Assembly (NCBI RefSeq): GCF_000317435.1
Contig: NC_019751.1
Location: 5,394,001 to 5,458,000, forward strand
Origin: Calothrix sp. PCC 6303
Lineage (GTDB): Bacteria; Cyanobacteriota; Cyanobacteriia; Cyanobacteriales; Nostocaceae
DNA length: 64,000 bases
Reading direction: 5' to 3'
How positions within the stretch are numbered: the first letter of the stretch is position 1; each line of letters opens with the position of its first letter. The notes under the pieces were generated by a model. It saw nothing but the letters and a program-made list of their open reading frames with translations, made no database searches and was not told the origin of the DNA. Below are positions 18,808 to 27,767 of this stretch, one piece after another. The position numbers and the translations under genes are program-made.

Positions 18808-18918
18808 ATGCCTAAGAAAAAACAAACTCCCCCAGTCACTGGTAAACCAAAAACTCAACCTGGAATGATGCAAAATCCAAACTTCTCTAAGAAAAATGGT
18901 AAAAATTCTCCTAATTAA
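18808..18918 (+). CDS. Small KPKTQ protein, 36 aa
   Basis: Unrecognised. ATG at 18808, preceded by ATAGAGGTAAATAAA, a good ribosome-binding site. It encodes MPKKKQTPPVTGKPKTQPGM followed by an asparagine/lysine-rich tail. It shares the PPV-x-KPKTQ arrangement with the 51-aa protein upstream. It is convergent with the coiled-coil gene at 19004 and separated from it by a strong hairpin. The family resemblance between two neighbours argues that it is real. Confidence 0.55.
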   Translation: MPKKKQTPPVTGKPKTQPGMMQNPNFSKKNGKNSPN

Positions 18919-18947
18919 ATTAAGTAATGATAATGTTTAATGAAAAC

Positions 18948-18975
18948 AACAGACGTGAAGTAATTCACGTCTGTT
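18948..18975. terminator. Bidirectional terminator
   Basis: AACAGACGTGAA and TTCACGTCTGTT form a perfect 12-bp stem with loop GTAA, placed between two convergent genes. Confidence 0.8.
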
Positions 18976-19003
18976 AATGAAATGATAACTTAAATAGCTA
19001 GGT

Positions 19004-20086
19004 TCACTTAGCTTTTGCTTGACTCTTAGCTTGTTCCAAAGCTATCTCTTTAATAGCTTGGTATGAATTGACATTTGCAGAACCTTCGATTGCTTTCACT
19101 GCTAAATCTTGAACCTGTTTGAGTGCAGAATCTAGTTGATTGGAAAGATTCTGAATTCTCGACTCCTGATTATTAATAGTTTGTTCCAAAGATTGCAATC
19201 TTTGCTCATAAAAACGTTTTTGTCCTTCCACTTCTTTCGCAAGTAAGTCAGATTTCACCTTTGCTTGATAGTGAGCAATTCCTTTTCCTTCTTCGCTTGC
19301 TTTTTTAATAGCAGCTTCTTTATCTTTAGGAAATGCTTCTACTTTAGCTTTAACTTCAGCAAATAATTGTTCGCGTTCAGCAATAATTTTCTCACGTTCT
19401 GTCCATTTTTTCTCAGTTTCTTGCTGAATTTCTTCTATTTGCTTATACAAAGCTTTCTGACGCTGTTCATACTCATCTGATTCTAACTTCCGTTGAAGTT
19501 CTGTATCATATTTATAGGCAACTTCTTCTCGCTGACGTGTTTTGGCTAAAGTCTCGTTACGATCTTTTAAAATTAATTTATATTCATCCTGTTCCTTTTG
19601 CCAAGTACCTCTTTGCTGTTGAATTTCCTGGGATAAAGTTTCATAACGCTGATTAAATTCTTCTTGATAAGCTTTAGAATTATTTTCATAAGTTTCAATC
19701 AAATCATCTAAAGTATCTGGAGAAACTTCTAATTTATGTAGTTCTTTTAATTCTTGAGTTTCTGTAGTTACAGATTGTTTGATTTCTGCGAGTTTAGATG
19801 CTTTAGTGGTTAATTGTTCAGATAATTCACTAGCTGCACTTCCAAAACCTAGCTGAATCTTAACTAAATTTTCGATGGTGGAATTCATCTTTTGTTGAAT
19901 ACTAGCAGTTTGATTCATTGCTATTTTTGATTCCGAAGAGGGTTTTTCTTTAACTGCCGTAGAAGTAGCACTTTTCACAGCTTGATCTAATTGAGATTTT
20001 AATTCTGATTTCTCTTTTGCTAACTCCTCATAAGCTTGGAGAATCTCAACCTTTGTACTTTTTTCAGTTGGCTTTTTTGTTGCCAT
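19004..20086 (-). CDS. Coiled-coil protein, paralogue A
   Basis: A 360-residue, almost wholly helical, charged protein. The N-terminal TEKSTKVEILQAYEELAKEKSELKS is followed by a conserved core (ENLVKIQLGFGSAASELSEQL, about 90-115). A long coiled coil follows, and the end reads QVQDLAVKAIEGSANV. The core and tail match the neighbour at 20150 (SLADLQLEFGSIVNSLSEKL; KQSQDLAMRAFDGSAKG), so the two are paralogues, here 63 bp apart in one operon. Adjacent coiled-coil pairs in Anabaena (LfiA/LfiB) have been reported to co-polymerise into filaments; this pair could be similar, but I cannot confirm homology. No signal peptide or membrane segment. Confidence 0.75.
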   Translation of the reverse strand: MATKKPTEKSTKVEILQAYEELAKEKSELKSQLDQAVKSATSTAVKEKPSSESKIAMNQTASIQQKMNSTIENLVKIQLGFGSAASELSEQLTTKASKLAEIKQSVTTETQELKELHKLEVSPDTLDDLIETYENNSKAYQEEFNQRYETLSQEIQQQRGTWQKEQDEYKLILKDRNETLAKTRQREEVAYKYDTELQRKLESDEYEQRQKALYKQIEEIQQETEKKWTEREKIIAEREQLFAEVKAKVEAFPKDKEAAIKKASEEGKGIAHYQAKVKSDLLAKEVEGQKRFYEQRLQSLEQTINNQESRIQNLSNQLDSALKQVQDLAVKAIEGSANVNSYQAIKEIALEQAKSQAKAK

Positions 20087-20149
20087 AATTGTTGTTCCAG
20101 TTATTCTAAATATTCCCTATTTTTGGTGATATTGAGTGTAAATTATCTC

Positions 20150-21133
20150 CTAACCCTTAGCAGAACCATCAAATGCTCGCATTGCTAAATCTTGAGACTG
20201 TTTGAGGGTAGCTTGCAATTGAGTTGAAATACTATTAATTTGTTCAGTTTGTTTCTGAATTGTCTCTTCTAAAGATTTGATTTTTAATTCGTAATTTTGC
20301 TTACTGCCTTCCCATTCTTTTTCAACTAAATCAGCTTCTACTTTCGTTTTTTGACTAGTTTCTTTAATAGCTTCTTCCCTAGCTTTTTTCACTGCTTCCT
20401 CCAATTCAGCCGGGAATGCTGCAACCTTTTTCTGATTCTCGTTAAATGTCGCTTGATGTTCTTTTAAAATCTTTTCACGTTCTGCCCAATTCTTCTCTTT
20501 CTCTTGGGTATTCTCTTGGATAGCACGTTCAGAATCGCGTTTTATCGCTTCATAAGCATTGAGATTAATTTTACGACTATTTTCTAATTTATATTGATAG
20601 TCTTCAGCTTCTTGTTGTCGTTGTTTTAGTTGTAACTCAGTAGCGGTTTTTAGTGCTTCCTCATATTCAACCTGTTCTTTTTGCCAATCTTTACGAGCTT
20701 GAGCAATTTCCTTCTCTAAGCTTTCACGTTTACTCTCTGTATCTTGCTCTAAAATTCTCAACTTTTCTTGATGTTCTTGAGTGAGAATATCAACAGTATC
20801 AGCTACAACTCTAATTTGCTTAAGTTCTTCCAAATACTCAGTTTCAACTTCAATTGCCCGATTTAATTCATCTAATTTAGAGTTTTCTTTCCCTAACTTT
20901 TCTGATAAAGAATTGACGATGCTACCAAATTCTAGCTGTAAGTCTGCCAAACTTTTAACAATACTATCAACTGTGTAGTTGGATGCAGCTTCCAGGATTT
21001 GTTTATTTTTGGCTTTTTCTGCTTCTTCTTGCTTTGTTGCAATTCTTGATTCGACTTTTTTTCGCTGTGTCAAAATTTCCTGAAAATCACGCATGACTTG
21101 CTGTTTTGCATCTTTAGCTGCAATGATTGTCAT
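20150..21133 (-). CDS. Coiled-coil protein, paralogue B
   Basis: A 327-residue coiled-coil protein, first gene of the two-gene unit. The start MTIIAAKDAKQQVMRDFQEIL leads into a short helical head, then SLADLQLEFGSIVNSLSEKL (about 60-80). Continuous heptads follow with repeated EKxxWAEREKIL-type segments also present in paralogue A (EKKWTEREKIIAEREQLF). The C-terminus LKQSQDLAMRAFDGSAKG is conserved between the two. It is cytoplasmic by sequence. It probably assembles with its neighbour; a role in cell shape or a cytoskeleton-like filament is inference. Confidence 0.75.
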   Translation of the reverse strand: MTIIAAKDAKQQVMRDFQEILTQRKKVESRIATKQEEAEKAKNKQILEAASNYTVDSIVKSLADLQLEFGSIVNSLSEKLGKENSKLDELNRAIEVETEYLEELKQIRVVADTVDILTQEHQEKLRILEQDTESKRESLEKEIAQARKDWQKEQVEYEEALKTATELQLKQRQQEAEDYQYKLENSRKINLNAYEAIKRDSERAIQENTQEKEKNWAEREKILKEHQATFNENQKKVAAFPAELEEAVKKAREEAIKETSQKTKVEADLVEKEWEGSKQNYELKIKSLEETIQKQTEQINSISTQLQATLKQSQDLAMRAFDGSAKG

Positions 21134-21840
21134 ATATTAACCCCTTGAAGTGTAATGAGTTTCGAGACAGCAGGGTGTAACGTTGTTCGATAAAAAAGGA
21201 TTAGTACAGTACAGCGGAAATGAATCAGCCATTGTAAAGGGACAAAAAGCTTCTAAAATAGGCTTTATTCCTTCTGCCTTCACCTACTAGTCTGAGATTT
21301 TTCAAATCCCATATCCTAATTTCACAACGTCAGAACCATGGCAAAGCACACCTATATATGTCTATGCAGACATTAGGCTAGCCTTAAACTATACTTTTAT
21401 AGTGCAGTGTAAATACTGAATTGAGCAAGGCTGAAGTTTTGGATTTTGCTTTCAGCTTGCTTTAGTAGCCTTGTACTTTAATAACTATGTACTATATAAT
21501 ATCTGCTCTAATTCCCTCTTGTCAAGTGTCTTGGCTAGATTTCTTATTTTTATATGACAAAGGGGGTTAATGCGCCTTTTAGGCGGGACGAAGGCTAAAT
21601 ATCGCTGCTGCTACTTCTAGTATATCAAGGCAGAAGTAAGCAGGCAGGAGAAACCTAAGGAATAAAGCCGATAAAATAGGCTTTTCGCTGATTTTAAATG
21701 GTTGTTTTATTTAGAGACTTCCAGAAAATAAAATATCCTGTGGTTTGGGTGTCTTGCCCAAAAAGATTGGGATGCCTGTTACTATCCCATACACAATACC
21801 TTGTTATAGAGCTATCATAGTGTTGCATCACAAACTGATA
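21134..21840. other. Intergenic region with dispersed repeats
   Basis: About 700 bp with no gene seen. It holds two copies of a dispersed motif built on GCTTTATTCCTTCTGCC (about 21260-21280, and in inverted, shortened form at about 21658-21680). The first copy is preceded by GACAAAAAGC, as in the copy at 58930. The promoter of the coiled-coil operon should lie just before 21133. Confidence 0.45.
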
Positions 21841-23187
21841 CTAAAGTAATCCAGCTGATTGATAAAGTTGTTCTAAGGTGCCGATTATTTTCGCTCCATA
21901 ATCTAAATCTGCTGACCAAAGTCCTGATAATTTTTCAATTGTTGGTGCTGCACCACGGGGGACAAATCTAAATCTGGGATCGACAATTTCCTGTTTTAAG
22001 GCTTCGGTACTAGCATAGGCTTTTAAATGTTGTATATGCGCTCTAACTCCAATTCTGGCACTTTCAAAGGAAGCCGGTTCACCACCAACTGTTCCCAATC
22101 CAGCAAAGTTGTTTTGTTGTGCTTGAATATCTCCCCCAAACCGTAAAAAAGCAGTTTCAAAGCACATGTGAGAAAAGGCTATATCGTAGTTTACGCCTTC
22201 AATTGCAGCCTCTTCTCGATATAACTTGGGAATGTCAGGAAATTGATTTAAGGCATTTTCATTATTATCATTTAAAAAGGTTTTGAGTTGGGCTTCCGTA
22301 GTGTTCCCGTTAGAAATAATTTTATCAATTTGACCAGGAGTAATAATTAAAGCAGAGCGTAATTTTACTGTACGGGTTGCGGCATCCCATCCAACTGCAA
22401 CTTGGAAATCACGTAATTCAATTGCTTTGATATAAACAATTTTTCGATAGGTGATGCGAAGGATATTAACTATTTTGGCTAAATCAACTCTTAGACGTTC
22501 AACTAAGTCAATGGGTATGTAGGCATTACCGTTTACTAATATGCCTTTTTCCTTATAATTTTGACCGTTAATATTAATAGTAATTTCCGGATACGTCGGG
22601 TTAGGTACCGGTTGAGTGCCAGGATCTATAAGACGACTCCAGGCAATTAATCCTTCAGCTATACCTTTGGCAAAATCACGACGACGAGTCTGTAAAAGTA
22701 ATCGATCTTCGGGACTACTGAGAAAAATTACCTGCATTTGTAGGGAAGCAATACTGGTGCGACGACAAAATGCTAATCCTCCTGTTCCTGATTCGCTATC
22801 TGGCTTACTGCCTCGACTAGGTAGCTGAGGTACAGTTTTTAGTAGGGATAGTAACATTAATTCGGCATGGTTTCGCCGTTCGTTATTATCAGTAATAAAA
22901 AAAACACTGGCACCACGCACAGAAGGACTAGGGGCAGCATTAGCATGAATTTCGATGGCAACATCAAGCGATCGCGCTCTAGAATTGATCCAAGTAATTG
23001 TGTTCTGAGCGCTCAAATCATCGGGAACAGATAGCACTTCCGAGTTACGCGATCGCAATTCGGTTACAATGGCATCTCTAAGCAATATCATCTCCCGTGC
23101 TTCGGTTGTCCCCCCAGCAATAGCACCTGGATCTATCTTCCCCCCTTCCTTACCCCCATGTGCCGCCGAAATAAAAATACGTCCCAT
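21841..23187 (-). CDS. N-acetylmuramoyl-L-alanine amidase/glucosaminidase-like wall protein
   Basis: A 448-residue protein with an N-terminal Amidase_3 domain (1-185). Zinc ligands are H10 (SAAHGG), E29 (TTEARE) and H81 (EIHANA). A middle domain of about 80 residues (NINGQNYKEKGILVNGNAYIPIDLVE) resembles the copper-amine-oxidase-like N-terminal fold. The C-terminal glucosaminidase/lysozyme-like region includes YDIAFSHMCFETAFLRFGGDI and NNFAGLGTVGG. The position that is normally the catalytic glutamate (LVExGFLSNPED in AmiC-type enzymes) reads MQVIFLSSPED, with Q152. There is no signal peptide at this start. A role in septal peptidoglycan or nanopore formation would fit filamentous cyanobacteria but is inferred. 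Confidence 0.8.
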   Translation of the reverse strand: MGRIFISAAHGGKEGGKIDPGAIAGGTTEAREMILLRDAIVTELRSRNSEVLSVPDDLSAQNTITWINSRARSLDVAIEIHANAAPSPSVRGASVFFITDNNERRNHAELMLLSLLKTVPQLPSRGSKPDSESGTGGLAFCRRTSIASLQMQVIFLSSPEDRLLLQTRRRDFAKGIAEGLIAWSRLIDPGTQPVPNPTYPEITININGQNYKEKGILVNGNAYIPIDLVERLRVDLAKIVNILRITYRKIVYIKAIELRDFQVAVGWDAATRTVKLRSALIITPGQIDKIISNGNTTEAQLKTFLNDNNENALNQFPDIPKLYREEAAIEGVNYDIAFSHMCFETAFLRFGGDIQAQQNNFAGLGTVGGEPASFESARIGVRAHIQHLKAYASTEALKQEIVDPRFRFVPRGAAPTIEKLSGLWSADLDYGAKIIGTLEQLYQSAGLL

Positions 23188-23443
23188 TTTTATATGTCCT
23201 AATTTTCTCTAATAAAACTAAATTTTGTTGATTAAATAATTATTTTTATGGTGCGGCGACAAGAGCATAATCGCCATCATCATAATTAGTCAAGAGTCTA
23301 TGGTTAATGATCAATAGTCAATAGTGATTAACACTTTGCCTTCTTGAGTGCGAATATTAATCTTAGCCAAGAGTTTACAGCTAATCATTGATCCATCTTC
23401 AATCAAGTTAATTCCATCAATTTGGTAGATTCCCACATTTCCT

Positions 23444-25351
23444 ATGCAAATCCCACGCTTGCACCCTGATACAATTGATCAAGTTAAACAACGGGCTGAC
23501 ATTTATGATGTGGTGTCAGAACATGTTGTTCTACGCAAACGTGGTAAGGATTATGTTGGATTATGTCCCTTCCACGATGAAAAATCCCCAAGTTTTACAG
23601 TCAGTCCTTCAAAGCAGATGTTTTACTGCTTTGGTTGTCAAGCTGCCGGAAATTCCATCAAATTTCTGATGGATTTACAAAAGCGTTCATTTCCCGACGT
23701 GGTATTGGACTTAGCGCGACGCTACCAAGTTTCGGTACAAACCCTCGCACCGGAGGAAAGACAGGAGTTACAACGTCAGCTATCCCTACGAGAACAACTG
23801 TATGAAGTCTTAGCAGCAACAGCTAGGTTTTATCAACACGCTTTGAAATCTCCCCAAAATTCCCCAGCGATGGAATATCTCCGGGAAAAACGCCAATTTA
23901 ACGATGAAACCATCCAAAAGTTTAATTTAGGTTATGCCCCTGCCGGATGGGAAACCCTGTATCGTTATTTGGTGGAAGATAGGCATTACCCGGTACAATT
24001 AGTTGAAAAGGCTGGGTTAATTAAACCGAGAAAGGAAAACAGCGGCTACTATGACGTGTTCCGCGATCGCATTATGATTCCCATCTGCGATATTATGGGA
24101 CGGGTGATTGCTTTTGGTGGTAGAACCATGAAAGACGAGCAACCCAAATATTTGAATTCACCCGAAACTGAGTTATTTAATAAGGGTAAAACCTTATTTG
24201 CTTTAGATCAAGCCAAAAACGGTATCGGACAGTTAGATCAAACCGTAGTAGTGGAAGGATACTTCGATGCGATCGCACTCCACGCCAATGGTATAAATAA
24301 TGCGGTGGCTTCTTTAGGAACGGCACTCAGTATTGACCAAATTCGTATGGCTTTACGCTACAGCGATTCCAAGCAGTTGGTACTAAATTTCGATGCTGAC
24401 AAAGCTGGAACAAATGCTGCTCAAAGGGCAATTGGGGAAGTTGCAGATTTAGCCTATAAAGGTGAATTACAGCTAAAAATCCTAAATATGCCCGATGGCA
24501 AAGATGCCGACGAATTCCTACGCACCCATTCACCCCAAGACTATCGTCAGCTTTTAGATGATGCTCCCCTTTGGCTCGATTGGCAAATTCAAAAAATCAC
24601 CAAAGACAGGGATTTAAAGCAAGCAAGTGACTTTCAACAGGTTTCCCAAGAACTAGTAAAATTACTGAAAAATATAGCAAATAACGATACTAGAAGCTAT
24701 TATGTTTCTCACTGTGCCGAAATCCTCAGCTTAGGTGACACCAGATTAATACCTCTACGAGTAGAAAATCTCCTCACACAAATTGCGCCAAAACCCGAAT
24801 ATCGAGCAAAATTAACTGTAGTCAAGCCAGAAAGTCGCAAATCTAACCCAACCACCGGGGAACATAGTTTATTAGAACAAGCAGAAGCTTTATTACTCAA
24901 AATATATTTACATTGTCCTGGACAGAGAGAAGAAATTATAGATGCTTTAGATGTTGGAGACTTACAATTTAGTCTTTCTCACCATCGTTTTTTGTGGCAA
25001 CAGATATTAGAAATACCTGATGCAACAGGAAGAGATTTAATTTCCCGTGTCCAAGATAGGTGTTTAGAATTTCCCGACGAATTAAGCTTGGTTTTACATC
25101 TGTTTCATTTAGATGAAAAAAGTCAAAAGGAAATTATCCGAACTCCCCAGGTAGTTCAAGCAACCGTTGCCTGTATGGAAAAGGTATTATGTGAAAAACG
25201 CCTGTTGTATTTTAAAGATTTGTGGGAAAAAATAGATCCCGAAATAGAACCAGAACAAGATAAGGTTTATTGCGAGGCTTTTTACCGAGAGAAAATGCGA
25301 TTACAAGAACTTCAAAATCAGCGTTTATTCTCAATTATCGACTTACTTTAA
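23444..25351 (+). CDS. dnaG: DNA primase
   Basis: A 635-residue bacterial primase that lays RNA primers at the replication fork. The N-terminal zinc finger is CPFHDEKSPSF to MFYCFGC (about 41-65). The RNA-polymerase core and TOPRIM domain follow: motif FGGRTM (about 226), VVEGYFDAIALH (TOPRIM acidic, about 272), and LNFDADKAGTNAAQRA (DxD, about 317). The C-terminal helicase-binding domain runs from about 450. Size and order are typical. It converges on the asparaginase gene with a shared terminator. Confidence 0.96.
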   Translation: MQIPRLHPDTIDQVKQRADIYDVVSEHVVLRKRGKDYVGLCPFHDEKSPSFTVSPSKQMFYCFGCQAAGNSIKFLMDLQKRSFPDVVLDLARRYQVSVQTLAPEERQELQRQLSLREQLYEVLAATARFYQHALKSPQNSPAMEYLREKRQFNDETIQKFNLGYAPAGWETLYRYLVEDRHYPVQLVEKAGLIKPRKENSGYYDVFRDRIMIPICDIMGRVIAFGGRTMKDEQPKYLNSPETELFNKGKTLFALDQAKNGIGQLDQTVVVEGYFDAIALHANGINNAVASLGTALSIDQIRMALRYSDSKQLVLNFDADKAGTNAAQRAIGEVADLAYKGELQLKILNMPDGKDADEFLRTHSPQDYRQLLDDAPLWLDWQIQKITKDRDLKQASDFQQVSQELVKLLKNIANNDTRSYYVSHCAEILSLGDTRLIPLRVENLLTQIAPKPEYRAKLTVVKPESRKSNPTTGEHSLLEQAEALLLKIYLHCPGQREEIIDALDVGDLQFSLSHHRFLWQQILEIPDATGRDLISRVQDRCLEFPDELSLVLHLFHLDEKSQKEIIRTPQVVQATVACMEKVLCEKRLLYFKDLWEKIDPEIEPEQDKVYCEAFYREKMRLQELQNQRLFSIIDLL

Positions 25352-25361
25352 TACAAAATAC

Positions 25362-25391
25362 AAAAGCCTCAGACTCGACTCTGAGGCTTTT
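25362..25391. terminator. Bidirectional terminator dnaG / asparaginase
   Basis: AAAAGCCTCAGA and TCTGAGGCTTTT form a perfect 12-bp stem around CTCGAC, with A and T runs at the ends, so it can work in both directions between the convergent genes. Confidence 0.9.
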
Positions 25392-25421
25392 AATCAGATA
25401 TTGAGCAGAGTTATGACGTTT

Positions 25422-26363
25422 TTACGCCGCAACTCCGATTTGGGCTTTTTCTGATAGCTCCAAAGTGTCGCTAATTCGATTTCCATCGTGGTATGCAGCC
25501 AATAAAACTTGGCATGTTTTCCCCCATGCGATCGCACCATCCCCAGAAAGGGCAATTGCACCTAAATCTCGTTGATTTTTGGTGGCTTCATCAAAGGTTT
25601 TTTGCATTGCTGCTTCTAATGACATCCCATCCGTCACCCTGACTACAACCCGTGCAGCTAAACATTCATCAATGATATCTTCACCAATTCCTGTACAGCT
25701 GACCGCTGCATACTTAGTTGCATAATTACCAGCAGGCATCGCCGAATCACTAACACGTCCAATCCGTTCAAAACCCTTGCCACCAGTAGATGTACCAACA
25801 ACTAAATTACCCTCAGTGTCCAAAGCGACAACCCCAATAGTGCCACGGCGATCGCTAGTTTCCGCTAATTCCGGTTCTGCCACCACCCCAGCCATAGAGC
25901 GTTGAAAATTGTCTTGACGTTCTAGAATCCATTCATTGAGACGTAAATCAGTTAAACCATTGTAGCTAGGAATTTGTAACTCCCTTGCCAATTCTGTAGC
26001 ACCGTAATCAGACAACACGCGATCGCTAGAATTCTGGAGGTATTGCGCTAACTCAATCGGGTTTTTCACCCGTGAAATATTAATCACACCGCTAAAACTT
26101 TGAGACATCCCATCCATGAGTGCAGCACTCATACGAATTTGCCCATCCGATTGCAACACCGAACCAGTACCAGCATTAAAGCGTGGGTTATCTTCCAGCA
26201 ATTTGCAACCCAAAACTACAGCATCCTTAGCACTGCCACCAGATAATAACAGTGGGTAAACTTCCTCAATAATCTGATGAAGCGATCGCCTAACCGCATC
26301 AACCCCACCTTTTCCTTTGAGCGAACTACCTGCTCCCCCATGAATAATTAATTTTGGCTGCAC
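25422..26363 (-). CDS. Isoaspartyl peptidase/L-asparaginase (Ntn hydrolase)
   Basis: A 313-residue plant-type asparaginase that hydrolyses isoaspartyl dipeptides and asparagine. It matures by self-cleavage before T175 in DRRGTIGVVALD, giving alpha and beta chains. Substrate-binding motifs are IIHGGAGSS (6-14), FNAGTGSVLQSDG (62-74), ATSTGG-type VGTSTGGKGFERIGRVSDS and the CTGIGEDII segment. Length is standard. The only close neighbour on the strand is the small zinc protein upstream (17 bp), possibly co-transcribed. Confidence 0.9.
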   Translation of the reverse strand: MQPKLIIHGGAGSSLKGKGGVDAVRRSLHQIIEEVYPLLLSGGSAKDAVVLGCKLLEDNPRFNAGTGSVLQSDGQIRMSAALMDGMSQSFSGVINISRVKNPIELAQYLQNSSDRVLSDYGATELARELQIPSYNGLTDLRLNEWILERQDNFQRSMAGVVAEPELAETSDRRGTIGVVALDTEGNLVVGTSTGGKGFERIGRVSDSAMPAGNYATKYAAVSCTGIGEDIIDECLAARVVVRVTDGMSLEAAMQKTFDEATKNQRDLGAIALSGDGAIAWGKTCQVLLAAYHDGNRISDTLELSEKAQIGVAA

Positions 26364-26380
26364 TTGATCACTCCGTACCT

Positions 26381-26560
26381 TTAACTACTTTGCTGATTAT
26401 CTGTATTATTTGTAGCCTGAGAACGGCGACGACGGCATCGGTCTGAGCAATATTTAACTTCGTCCCAACAATCTTCCCACTTTTTGCGCCAGGTAAACGG
26501 ACGCTGGCAAACTGGGCACATCTTTGTTGGTAAGTCAGATTTAGAACGAGCGCGTCCCAT
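26381..26560 (-). CDS. DUF2256-type zinc-ribbon protein, 59 aa
   Basis: A short gene: ATG at 26560, TAA at 26383-26381. The product contains [22 protein letters not shown] followed by [11 protein letters not shown]. That is four cysteines in two CxxC/CxxxC-type pairs plus one extra C, with tryptophans matching the DUF2256 family. Function unknown; it probably binds zinc. It ends 17 bp before the asparaginase start, so the two may share a transcript. Confidence 0.85.
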   Translation of the reverse strand: MGRARSKSDLPTKMCPVCQRPFTWRKKWEDCWDEVKYCSDRCRRRRSQATNNTDNQQSS

Positions 26561-27767
26561 AGTTTTGATAAGTATTGAATATGATTATTTTAAGAAATGT
26601 AATGGAATTTTTGGAAACTCAGAAGAAGTAAAGCAAAGATTATGTAAGTAAACGCCTAATAAACAGCAATCAGCACTTCTTGAAATAAATAATCTAACTG
26701 ATAGATGATTTTTTTGCCTGTATTTGATTATATTTCTACTAATTAAACTTTTTATCCTTTTCCTGTTGGTATTACTTATGGTGCGGAAGCCGTTAGGTCA
26801 TAAATTGTAGTCCTTTCAACGCGTTCATACGTACTACCAGTTTTCAGGCTGAAACTAGGCTGTTGACTTTGTTGAAAATTGGGCGATTTTTGGTACTTTT
26901 GTTCGTGGCGTTTAATATCTCGTTAAAACCCTATCAAAATCAAGCTTTTAGCCATCGTGACTATCCACGTTTTTTGCATGAATGAAATCCCGAAAAAGTC
27001 ACAGAGTCAACAGCCTAGGCTGAAACCCTCATTCTTGCGTTACCGTAAAATTAAGTTTTTTAGTTATCCATACAAATTTACGATCTCCGCAGATCAAAAA
27101 CGATCAATATACCGCTGATTAAATTATTCGTTTTGTCAAAGATTTATCACAAGCCTGGGTCATTTTTTTGTATTTGATTATTTATTTTTAAAAGTATATT
27201 CATTCAGCATTTTATTTCTTCATCATCCTGAGTTTTTACTTTTTCCTGACTTGTAATCTTTTTATACTTCAACTTGATGTGCGGAATGTGGGTTGTAATT
27301 GCTTCTTAGATCTCGAAATTATAGAAAAATCTCTAAATCTTGTGAATCATATTTAGCTCAAATCAGCATATAAACTAACTATAAAATATTCAAATCAATT
27401 CTCCAAAACCATCTAATACCATAATTTGAAGCTGTTTATTATTTTGCTAATTTAAGCATAACACTCAAACAATAACCATTTCCTGTTATCCTAAAAATGG
27501 ATAAATTGGTATAACTGTTGATAATGCATTTATAAATAACAGATACGATTTGTGCAACATGCATATATTACTGCGATATTACCGATAAATATACTAACAA
27601 ATCTCAATTTAAAATAAAATTTAAACGCGTCATAATCCACAAATTAAATTGGTGTGTTACGGCAAATTACCATTTACTCGAACTATCAAATCTTTGCATA
27701 GTCTAACTCACCCTATATTCTGTAACTTTCGATTTTGCGTTTTCTGACTCCCTATATTTTCGTAATC
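26561..27767. other. Long intergenic region
   Basis: Over 1.2 kb with no gene I can support. It contains the small inverted-repeat element at 26856-27017. The rest is AT-rich with several short T and A runs; the promoter of the MscS gene should be near its end. Confidence 0.6.
26856..27017. mobile_element. MITE, 162 bp, with 9-bp target duplication
   Basis: The ends are TAGGCTGTTGACTTTGT at left and the inverted copy TAGGCTGTTGACTCTGT at right. Both sides carry GGCTGAAAC (26847-26855 and 27018-27026), a clear 9-bp target-site duplication. There is no coding capacity, so it must be moved by a transposase elsewhere. A related left end occurs at about 34517. Confidence 0.85.
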
